From the NCBI GenBank assembly GCA_030605305.1, contig JAUWIO010000002.1, positions 1 to 14,713 of the forward strand: a stretch of 14,713 nucleotides of DNA, read 5' to 3'. This document shows positions 1 to 6,389 of this stretch, in pieces (the stretch's first letter is position 1; the number at the start of each line of letters is the position of its first letter). The notes below the pieces were generated by a model. It searched no databases. It saw only the letters and a list, made by a program, of their open reading frames with translations, and was not told the origin of the DNA. The translations under genes were made by a program, and so were the position numbers. The DNA comes from Actinomycetes bacterium. Its GTDB lineage: Bacteria; Actinomycetota; Aquicultoria; CAJVYJ01; JAUVQD01.

Positions 1-1
1 G

Positions 2-301
2 CTGGCTGTCTTGGTGACATCGAGAGTCGAAGCGTTTTGTTTGGCGGCCCTGGAGGCCATGGCTTTAGGTGTCCCGGTGTTCGCGCCGGATCGGCCCCCT
101 TTTACTGATATAATCGGCGCCCGAAGCGGTCTTTTTATCGATCCCGCCGAGCCGCGGACCCTGACGGCGGCGCTTTTGCGCCTGAGTGATCCCGGGGTGG
201 CCGCCGAGATAGGCGCTCTGGGCCGGGAAGCGGCTGCCGGCTATACGCGCGCGGCGGCTGTCGATGCTTACGAAGACATTTATCACCAGTTGATAGGGTA
301 A
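2..301 (+). CDS. Glycosyltransferase family 4, C-terminal end (5' end outside window)
   Basis: This is the last 99 residues of a GT-B fold, group 1 (GT4) glycosyltransferase. These cytoplasmic or membrane-associated enzymes move a sugar from a nucleotide-sugar donor to a lipid-linked glycan or other acceptor. The frame is open from base 2, so the gene begins upstream of the window. The fragment contains the family's donor-binding signature: SRVEAF, then LEAMALGVPV. This gives the E-x7-E pair (E10 and E18 of the visible part) and the glycine-proline turn that contacts the nucleotide sugar. It ends with the usual C-terminal helices (GREAAAGYTRAAAVDAYEDIY). The stop is TAA at 299-301. The phosphatase-like gene starts 44 bp downstream on the same strand, so they probably share a transcript. 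The sugar and acceptor cannot be read from this fragment. Confidence 0.9.
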   Translation: MAVLVTSRVEAFCLAALEAMALGVPVFAPDRPPFTDIIGARSGLFIDPAEPRTLTAALLRLSDPGVAAEIGALGREAAAGYTRAAAVDAYEDIYHQLIG

Positions 302-345
302 AAACGAGAGCTATGGATGCAGTCACAAAAAAGAGATAACGAGAG
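302..345 (+). other. Short intergenic leader with repeated AACGAGAG and an 8-codon mini-ORF
   Basis: This spacer precedes the phosphatase-like gene. AACGAGAG occurs twice, at 303-310 and 338-345, each just before an ATG (313 and 346). The first ATG opens an 8-codon ORF (MDAVTKKR) that stops with TAA at 337-339, six bases before the next gene. The repeat may simply be a duplicated ribosome-binding region. No promoter hexamers or terminator hairpin are visible. Confidence 0.35.
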
Positions 346-1830
346 ATGAAGAAGAGAGTATGGTTGATCGGACTCGACGGGGCGTCATTCGATATCCTCG
401 AGCCGATCTTCGCCGCCGGCAAGATGCCGGTGCTAAAAAAAGTGATGGATACCGGGGCCTCCGGTATCCTCAGATCGACGATCGTGCCGTTCACGCCGCA
501 AGCGTGGGGCAGCGTCATCACAGGCAATAATGCGGGCCGGCACGGTATCTTCGGTTTCGTCCGTCAGATGCCGGGGCAGGCGCCGGAATTCCTTAGTTCC
601 CGGACGCTTCAGGGCGACAAGCTGTGGACGCGGTTGGGGCGGGGCGGCCTGAAGAGCCTGGTCGTTAACGTCCCGCTGACATATCCTCCCGACCCTCTCA
701 ACGGATCGATGGTGACGGGGATGATGACCCCTTCGACCGAGAGTGAATTTACTTATCCGCCACAGCTGAAGGATCGGATCCTCAAAGAGCGCCCGGATTA
801 TCGTCTTGACGTCACTTCGAGTATCGACAAGAGCCGTTCCCTGGCGCTCCTCGATGAGCTGGAGGCGGCCATGGAGCATCGGGTGGCGCTTACCCTGGAT
901 CTGCTCAAAGAGCAAGATCCCGACTTCCTATTCAAGGTCTTTGTCTTGCCGGACCGCATTCAACATGCTTACTCTCAACTGATACACCCAAAAAGCACGG
1001 CCTACGACAGCGCCAAAGCCGCCAAGGCCAGGGGGCGGATCTGGGACTCATATGCCAAGCTCGATCGGGCGCTCGGCCGGCTTTTGGCGGCGGCCCCTGA
1101 GGGGACCGATATGATTTTCCTGAGCGACCATGGTTTTTCGGTCGAGCGGGGCGGGTTTTTTACCAACGATTTCTTGGCCGGCATCGGGGCGCGTCGTTTC
1201 AAGAAGGCCGGGAGCGCGTCGGCCGGGGCGGCCGGTCTGATGAGAGGTGTCATCCGCCGCTTCAATCTCGCCGGTATCAAGAAATTCGTGCCTAATAAAA
1301 TGATCCGCCAGACTATCGATATGACCAAGGAAGCGATCGATTGGGAGCAGACTCAAGCTTACGCTTCGCCCCTGGCCCAGCAGGGTATTTCAATCAACCT
1401 CAAAGGCAGGGAGCCGGAGGGAATCGTCGAGCCGCAAGATTACGAAAAGGTGAGGGACGGCATACTGAGCGAGATCGCCAAAGTCAGTCAGGAAAATGGG
1501 GCTGGCTCAGTGGCCGCCTTTCGCCGCGAGGAGGTCTTTGACGGGCCGTATATAAAAGGTATCCCCGATATAGTCCTCGACTTTGCGGCGTCGAGCCTCG
1601 AAGCGAAAGACGCTGTTCTTGGGGGCAAGCCGATCAGCTGGTCGGACGGCGGCTCTAGAGGTATCCACCATCGTGAAGGGTTGTTTCTCGGAGTCGGGCC
1701 CGGGGTGCGCCCGGGGGTATACGAGGACCTCTCTTTAGAGGATATCGCTCCGAATACTCTAGGTCTGTTCGGGCTGGATGGATCGGACTCTATGGATGGC
1801 GTCCGGCGCGACGATGTCTTCGACTTCTAA
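346..1830 (+). CDS. Cytosolic alkaline phosphatase superfamily hydrolase (phosphodiesterase/nucleotide pyrophosphatase type)
   Basis: This 494-residue protein belongs to the alkaline phosphatase superfamily, type I phosphodiesterase/nucleotide pyrophosphatase branch: two-metal enzymes that cleave phosphate mono- or diesters. All expected ligands can be placed: D11 in LIGLDGASFD, the nucleophile-position T50 in VPFTPQAW, D203 and H207 in LPDRIQHAYS, D261-H262 in LSDHGF, and H441 in GIHHREG. The TGNNAGRHGIFGF stretch after the nucleophile is typical of the branch. There is no signal peptide or membrane segment, and the first metal ligand lies at residue 11, so the enzyme should be cytoplasmic. 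The start is ATG with a weak GAGAG directly upstream. Its position between a glycosyltransferase and a flippase suggests action on a nucleotide sugar, lipid-linked intermediate or phosphorylated glycan. The substrate is unknown. Confidence 0.85.
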   Translation: MKKRVWLIGLDGASFDILEPIFAAGKMPVLKKVMDTGASGILRSTIVPFTPQAWGSVITGNNAGRHGIFGFVRQMPGQAPEFLSSRTLQGDKLWTRLGRGGLKSLVVNVPLTYPPDPLNGSMVTGMMTPSTESEFTYPPQLKDRILKERPDYRLDVTSSIDKSRSLALLDELEAAMEHRVALTLDLLKEQDPDFLFKVFVLPDRIQHAYSQLIHPKSTAYDSAKAAKARGRIWDSYAKLDRALGRLLAAAPEGTDMIFLSDHGFSVERGGFFTNDFLAGIGARRFKKAGSASAGAAGLMRGVIRRFNLAGIKKFVPNKMIRQTIDMTKEAIDWEQTQAYASPLAQQGISINLKGREPEGIVEPQDYEKVRDGILSEIAKVSQENGAGSVAAFRREEVFDGPYIKGIPDIVLDFAASSLEAKDAVLGGKPISWSDGGSRGIHHREGLFLGVGPGVRPGVYEDLSLEDIAPNTLGLFGLDGSDSMDGVRRDDVFDF

Positions 1831-1831
1831 T

Positions 1832-3352
1832 ATGAACCAAGCACGTAAATTCGCGGCCAATACCCGCTGGGCGATGCTGGCCAAGGTGGTCTCGGCCGGG
1901 ATATCCATCCCCTTTCTTATCTTGTTGCCCAGGTTCCTAGGCGTGCAGGTCTATGGGCAGTTCGCCATAGCCGTATCCGCTCTGATTTTCTTACGCCTGC
2001 TGTCGGGCGGCGGCCTGGGGTACGCGACGGGTCGTCGGCTGGCGGCGTCCGAAGCGGAAGATGGAGCCCGCGGGAGTATTCTCGCCGCCGGCCTGTCGTT
2101 GCAGATCCTGTTGGCCCTGGCTGTCGGCACCGCTTTTTTCTTGGCGGCCGGGCCGGTCGGCTCTTTTATTAGCCGCCGGGCCGGGTCGGGCCAAGACCTG
2201 GCGCCGCTTCTTCGAGTCGTTGCTCTAGCGGTCGCTTTTTTTGCCATAAACGAGTTCGCCAAAGCCGCTTTCCAAGGACTGCAACGTTTCCACTATCTTA
2301 CGCTGGTCACTACGATCGAATACGCCGGCAAGCTGATTCTCGTCGTCGGTCTGGCCTGGGCCGGATATGGGGTCACCGGAGCGTTCGCGGGCTTTACAGT
2401 CGCCCTTTTCTTGGCGGCCGCCACCGGCCTCTTTCTCCTGCGGCGGGTCGGCTGGTCGAGACCGACCGCCCGGATCGCTCAATGGAAAGACTTATATCTT
2501 TACAATGTGCCGCTGATGCTGACGTCGGCCGGATTTATCGTCTATACGGAATTAGATACGCTGATGCTGGGATACTTTTCCGGGTTTGCCGAGACCGGTC
2601 TTTATGCCGCGGCCAAGAGTATCGCCCGGGCGGCGCCGCTTTTCGCTGTGCCTTTCGGTCAGGCGGCCGCGCCGCTGATCGTTCGCATGGTGCGCGATGC
2701 CCGCGAAGAGGCGGCGGAATTCGTCAACCGTCTTTTGCGGTATGTGGGCGCTGTTTTTATCCCGATAGCGGCGGCGGTAGCGGTGACGGCGCCTTATCTG
2801 GTCCGGGTCTGGGGCCCTGGTTTCGGCGGCGCCGCTTTGCCGTTGCGGGTCATGTCGCTCTTCTTGATCTCGATCAGCTTCGGGGTCGTTATCACAGCCA
2901 TATTGGACTATCTAGGCGAGGCCCCGCGGCGGGCCCGCTGGATGATGATCTCGATCGTCTTCAATATCGGCCTGAACCTGGTGCTCATACCGCGATACGG
3001 AGCGCTGGGTGCGGCGCTATCGACAGTTTTGACGCACGGTCCATTCGTTTTGAATAATCTGAGATTGCTGGCCCAACGGATCGGCTTGTCGAGCCGCCGC
3101 CTGGCGGGCGGTCTGGCCCCGATAGTAGGGGCGTCCCTGGCCGCCGCAGGCGCGGCCACGTTGGCCTTGAGCTGGCGCGCAGAGCTTGTGGTCGGACTGA
3201 TCGCGGGGGCGGCTGTCTACCTGGGGCTGATCTTCGCCTTCGGGATAGTGTCTCGAGCCGAGCTGGCGGAAGTCATCAAGCTCGTCACCGGCACCGGGCG
3301 CCGGGGAGGACCTTCGGAACCGGAGTTGGTCTCAGAGAGCGCCGAGAGCTAG
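1832..3352 (+). CDS. Wzx-type polysaccharide flippase (MOP superfamily)
   Basis: This polytopic membrane protein, about 506 residues from this start, resembles Wzx/RfbX flippases, which move undecaprenyl-linked oligosaccharides across the cytoplasmic membrane. The N-terminus (NTRWAMLAKVVSAGISIPF, then LPRFLGVQVYGQFAIA) is the usual first helix and the G-x-x-x-Y-G-x-F/Y signature. Roughly 12 to 14 hydrophobic segments follow. The central YNVPLMLTSAGFIVYTELD and LNLVLIPRYGALGAALST patterns are also typical. The start is uncertain: in-frame ATGs lie at 1778, 1796, 1814 and 1832, none with a good Shine-Dalgarno. I chose 1832 because it lies one base after the upstream stop (1828-1830) and leaves a normal family N-terminus; earlier starts would overlap the phosphatase gene by up to 53 bp. 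The stop TAG shares bases with the convergent gene's stop. It is the only flippase in the window. Confidence 0.9.
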   Translation: MNQARKFAANTRWAMLAKVVSAGISIPFLILLPRFLGVQVYGQFAIAVSALIFLRLLSGGGLGYATGRRLAASEAEDGARGSILAAGLSLQILLALAVGTAFFLAAGPVGSFISRRAGSGQDLAPLLRVVALAVAFFAINEFAKAAFQGLQRFHYLTLVTTIEYAGKLILVVGLAWAGYGVTGAFAGFTVALFLAAATGLFLLRRVGWSRPTARIAQWKDLYLYNVPLMLTSAGFIVYTELDTLMLGYFSGFAETGLYAAAKSIARAAPLFAVPFGQAAAPLIVRMVRDAREEAAEFVNRLLRYVGAVFIPIAAAVAVTAPYLVRVWGPGFGGAALPLRVMSLFLISISFGVVITAILDYLGEAPRRARWMMISIVFNIGLNLVLIPRYGALGAALSTVLTHGPFVLNNLRLLAQRIGLSSRRLAGGLAPIVGASLAAAGAATLALSWRAELVVGLIAGAAVYLGLIFAFGIVSRAELAEVIKLVTGTGRRGGPSEPELVSESAES

Positions 3353-5319
3353 TCTCTTTTCTTCGATCTGCGATCGATCAAGTATACCTTCGCCGTTTGG
3401 TCTTTGCTCATGTAGACTTTTTGGCCGCTATAGTTATCGATGTATTCACCGATAGCCGGGTCTATGTGGGCGATCCTCGGCAGCCATTGGATCGAGTAGG
3501 AAGTCACGACCCACGTCCGATGACCGCGCAGGGCTTGGTCGAGATCGCCCAGGTTGTCGATCTCGGGGGTGTTGGAAAAGATATTTCGTTTTTTGTAGGT
3601 GATCGAATTGCCGGTGTAGACGCGCCAGTCCGGTTCGAGGTCGCTGTAGGCGAACCAGAAGTTGGCGTTGCCGAGCATGATTATCTGATCGCCCTCGCGC
3701 CAGCGCCCGGTGACATACTTGATGGGGCTTTTGTTGTCTTGATAGAAGGTGAAGCCATCGAATGGGGCCAGATTGGGGTTGATCAGCGAGCCGTAGTTCC
3801 GAATGGTCGCCACCCGCAGATCGTAGGCGCCGTAGGCCAATAACAGTACTGCCAGCGAAGCGCCTATCCCAATCCTTACCGGGCGCGAACGGACCAGGCG
3901 TGCTGCCCATAGCAGGCCAAACGCTGTGCCGAGAGCCAAGAGCGGGAAGAAGAAGAGTATCCCCCGATTGAGCGAGATGTACTTCTTGCTCAAGATCAAC
4001 GAAGCCATGACGATGAAGAACCAGGCGTTGTAGTAGAGCAAAGACCGGTTTTTATAGCCCAACCAGCGGTCTTTGGCCAGGGCGGCTACGGCCGAGATGA
4101 GCAGAAAGAACGGCACGACCCGCATGAAAACTAATATATTGTCGAATCGGGGGAGGCCGAAGGGCACTCGTCTGGCAACGGCTTCTCCGACCGTCATCTC
4201 AACGGTTGCGTCTTGGTAGAAATAGTAGCCGTACGAGAAGATGACCTTAAAGGCGACGATGCCGAGCAGGGCGCCCAGGAACGGCCAGAAACTCAGCGGT
4301 TTTTCGCGCCACTCTTTGTCCAGTAAGGCCACGAATGCGAAGACCAGGACGATCTGTCCGACTTGATGGGTGGTGGCCGCCAGAAAGCCGGTGACGAACA
4401 GGCCGATCTTGGCCCAAACCGAGATCTTGGCTGTTTGAAAGAATAGCGCGGCCAGGTAGAGCCAGAGCAGCATCAGCATATATGAGCGCGCGAAGCGGGA
4501 GTATTCGAATATCCAGGGGTGGAAAGCGACCAGGCCGGCAGCTAAGAGCGCCACGCTTTTTTGATTGAAGAGGCGAAGCGCTAATAGGTAAGTGATCGGC
4601 ACCAACGCGATCCCCGCCAAGACACTCGGTAACCGCAGGGCAAACTCGACATCCTTGAAGAGGTAGAGCGAGGCCGCCGTAGCGTAAAGATGGGGCAGGT
4701 CTCTTAAGTACAGCAGCCCGGTCTCCAGGTAGGGTACGCCCGTCTTCAAGATGTTGTTCGCGGCGATGAAGACGATCCCCTCATCAGACCATAGGCCCAG
4801 GTGGCCGACTTTCCAAAAACGGATGAGCGCCGCCCCCAAGGTCATGGCGGTCAAGGTCGCCCATATCCGCTCGGGGCGCCCCTCCCAAAACCCGAACCAA
4901 GGAGCGGTCGCGTCATCTTTGCTTGTCGAATCGGAGAGACTCCAGACCCACAAGACCCCGATAAGGATCGACCAGGCCAGCAGCGGGACGTCGTTCATAG
5001 CCGAGGTATAGACCGCACCGACCTCAGGGTTTTGGTCGATCCGGGCGGTATCGAGCAGCAACTGTTTGAGCCCGAAAGCGCCGGCGGCCGCAGCGAGACT
5101 GATCGTCAGAGGCCAGAAAAAAGCCCGCCTGCCGCTCGCCCCTTCGCTCATAGTTCCAAAGGCGCCCGCCGCGCCGGCCGCCGCGATCAAGCCGGCAGCG
5201 GGCCATTTCCACATGCCGGTCACGCCGAGGTTGAATGAGTGGCTGGTGATCGCCAAAGCGGTGGCCAATAATATGAGCGCGGCGCCGATTTTGGGTCGCT
5301 CAGCGAGCGGTCTCAGCAC
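3349..5319 (-). CDS. GT39/ArnT-like membrane glycosyltransferase with N-terminal membrane extension
   Basis: This 656-residue GT-C fold protein resembles the ArnT/protein-O-mannosyltransferase group, which transfers sugars from polyprenyl-phosphate donors on the outer face of the membrane. The key acidic pair D179-E180 lies in LGLWSDEG, in the loop after the helix at about 152-171. The following FARSYMLMLL region and the DLPHLY segment fit the family. After the last membrane helix (about 475-493) comes a soluble extracytoplasmic tail of about 160 residues. The acidic pair usually follows the first helix. Here roughly four extra hydrophobic segments (about 11-29, 37-55, 67-87, 111-129) precede it. 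The start is GTG at 5319-5317 with no clear Shine-Dalgarno, 20 bp after the methyltransferase stop, so translation is probably coupled within one minus-strand transcript. Donor and acceptor are unknown. Confidence 0.85.
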   Translation of the reverse strand: MLRPLAERPKIGAALILLATALAITSHSFNLGVTGMWKWPAAGLIAAAGAAGAFGTMSEGASGRRAFFWPLTISLAAAAGAFGLKQLLLDTARIDQNPEVGAVYTSAMNDVPLLAWSILIGVLWVWSLSDSTSKDDATAPWFGFWEGRPERIWATLTAMTLGAALIRFWKVGHLGLWSDEGIVFIAANNILKTGVPYLETGLLYLRDLPHLYATAASLYLFKDVEFALRLPSVLAGIALVPITYLLALRLFNQKSVALLAAGLVAFHPWIFEYSRFARSYMLMLLWLYLAALFFQTAKISVWAKIGLFVTGFLAATTHQVGQIVLVFAFVALLDKEWREKPLSFWPFLGALLGIVAFKVIFSYGYYFYQDATVEMTVGEAVARRVPFGLPRFDNILVFMRVVPFFLLISAVAALAKDRWLGYKNRSLLYYNAWFFIVMASLILSKKYISLNRGILFFFPLLALGTAFGLLWAARLVRSRPVRIGIGASLAVLLLAYGAYDLRVATIRNYGSLINPNLAPFDGFTFYQDNKSPIKYVTGRWREGDQIIMLGNANFWFAYSDLEPDWRVYTGNSITYKKRNIFSNTPEIDNLGDLDQALRGHRTWVVTSYSIQWLPRIAHIDPAIGEYIDNYSGQKVYMSKDQTAKVYLIDRRSKKRD

Positions 5320-5339
5320 TTTTATGGGCCGCGAGAGTA

Positions 5340-6293
5340 TCAGCTTGGCTTCCTGGCCATCAAAAAGATCTTGCTGCCCAGGCCGAAGAAACCGATGTGT
5401 TGGTATAGGCCGACGCCGAGGCGCAGGACCGCCGTGGGGACTTTGGCGCTTATCCCGCGGCCGGCCGGTTTCGCTTCTTGGGTCGCTGTAGCTTTTGCGG
5501 CCTCGGGTGTATTTTCTTTTGTTTCTAAGCCTGGACGCCGGCGCTTAAGGAAGCTGTTGTAGTCGAAACCATAGCTTGTTGCCCGCAAGACTTCAAAGCC
5601 GTTCGCCTCTACCATTTTGGCCATAGACTTGGGTGTGAAGAAATTGACGTCTCCGGGCGGGGAATTAGCATAGAAATTGGCGATGTTCATCTTAATGGTG
5701 GCCGAGCCGAAACTGGGTACGCTGGTTATAAGCAAGACCCCGCCGGGTTTGATTATTTTTAGTAGCGACCGAAGCTGAGCGGCCGGATTATGGAGATGTT
5801 CGAAGACGGCACTACAGAAGACCGCGTCAAAGTAGTTCTTTTCGATCTCGACATCCTGCAACTGACCGATGTATGCCTTATGGCCGCGGGCTTCGATCGT
5901 CTCGGCCAGCGGGTCGGGTTCGAGCCCATGAGTCTCCCAGCCGCGCGCTTGGGCGGCGTCCAAGAACTGTCCTGTGCCGCAGCCGAAGTCTAGTATGCGC
6001 CTATGTCCTTCGATCAGGCCAAGGGCTTGCTCGATAGCCTTGAGTTGTCCGGCAAAGAATAGTTCGCGGGGGCGGCTGTCCTGTGCCTCGCGGCGCTGCC
6101 AACGCGATTCGTCGACTTCCTCATAGACTTGTTCTACCTGAATAGGGCGAGGATTAAGAAAGCAGAAACCACAGCGGTCGCAACCGACTATATGCCAGCC
6201 GTCAATCTCCTTGACTGACTGCGTCTCATCGCTGCCGCAGAGGTCGCACTTGATGAATTCCAGCTCGGTCTGGTTCGCCTGTAAAGATGTCAT
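5340..6293 (-). CDS. Zinc-ribbon class I SAM-dependent methyltransferase
   Basis: This class I methyltransferase has an N-terminal four-cysteine zinc ribbon. Counted from the upstream ATG at 6308, the cysteines are C21, C24 (CDLC) and C43, C46 (CDRC). They are followed by GFCFLNPRP, a layout common in methyltransferases of surface-polysaccharide loci. The SAM fold shows motif I LDFGCGTGQF at 107-116, the acidic ribose-binding residue E130 in HGLEPDP, FDAVFCSAVFEHLHNP, and the post-motif PGGVLLITSVPSF. The C-terminus (LYQHIGFFGLGSKIFLMARK) is hydrophobic and may contact the membrane. Two starts are possible: ATG at 6308-6306 and ATG at 6293-6291. I prefer 6293 (317 residues) because the candidate -10 box overlaps the first ATG. 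Neither has a Shine-Dalgarno. It probably methylates a sugar or a glycan chain end before export; the target is not known. Confidence 0.88.
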   Translation of the reverse strand: MTSLQANQTELEFIKCDLCGSDETQSVKEIDGWHIVGCDRCGFCFLNPRPIQVEQVYEEVDESRWQRREAQDSRPRELFFAGQLKAIEQALGLIEGHRRILDFGCGTGQFLDAAQARGWETHGLEPDPLAETIEARGHKAYIGQLQDVEIEKNYFDAVFCSAVFEHLHNPAAQLRSLLKIIKPGGVLLITSVPSFGSATIKMNIANFYANSPPGDVNFFTPKSMAKMVEANGFEVLRATSYGFDYNSFLKRRRPGLETKENTPEAAKATATQEAKPAGRGISAKVPTAVLRLGVGLYQHIGFFGLGSKIFLMARKPS

Positions 6294-6306
6294 CGACTTG
6301 TGGGTC

Positions 6307-6335
6307 ATTATCGCCGAGGTCTGCCCGTCTGTCTA
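6307..6335 (-). promoter_or_regulatory. Candidate sigma70-type promoter for the minus-strand methyltransferase operon
   Basis: Read on the minus strand, TAGACA (6335-6330, 5 of 6 to TTGACA) is followed after exactly 17 bp by GATAAT (6312-6307, 5 of 6 to TATAAT). The predicted transcription start is near 6300, about six bases before the ATG at 6293. The transcript would then be nearly leaderless. The -10 box overlaps the alternative ATG at 6308-6306, which argues against that start. This is a sequence match only. Confidence 0.55.
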
Positions 6336-6340
6336 CAAGG

Positions 6341-6355
6341 CAATTCGTTGAATTG
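6341..6355. repeat. Inverted repeat between two divergent -35 boxes
   Basis: CAATTC, a 3-base spacer GTT, then GAATTG form a perfect 6-bp inverted repeat. It lies between the two outward-facing -35 boxes (6330-6335 and 6353-6358) and overlaps the plus-strand box by three bases. The position suits an operator that controls both directions. Six-base arms also occur by chance, so support is modest. Confidence 0.4.
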
Positions 6356-6381
6356 ACAGCTTAACACCCATAAGTTAGATT
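6353..6381 (+). promoter_or_regulatory. Candidate sigma70-type promoter for the plus-strand methyltransferase-yfhO operon
   Basis: A perfect TTGACA -35 (6353-6358) is followed after 17 bp by TAGATT (6376-6381, 4 of 6 to TATAAT). The predicted transcription start is about 6388-6390, which coincides with the GTG start codon at 6390. The mRNA would be leaderless or nearly so, consistent with the lack of a Shine-Dalgarno sequence there. Confidence 0.6.
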
Positions 6382-6389
6382 GATAGCCA

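Noticed and set aside
346..1830. Sulfatase as an alternative call for the phosphatase-like protein, given cysC in the same locus
   Set aside because: The formylglycine motif (C/S-x-P-x-R) is absent; the nucleophile position reads PFTPQAW, as in phosphodiesterases.
2482..3057. 191-residue open frame overlapping the flippase gene
   Set aside because: It is a shadow frame, arginine-rich and of low-complexity GC-biased composition, with no recognisable domain; the flippase frame shows clear membrane helices.
3344..3362. Possible terminator: GAGA, 5-base loop, TCTC, followed by TTTTCTT at the convergent junction
   Set aside because: The stem is only four base pairs with little GC, too weak for an intrinsic terminator, and it lies inside coding sequence.
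3397..3843. 148-residue plus-strand open frame opposite the GT39-like gene
   Set aside because: It is antisense to a well-supported coding region and has no recognisable family features; long antisense frames are expected in GC-rich DNA.
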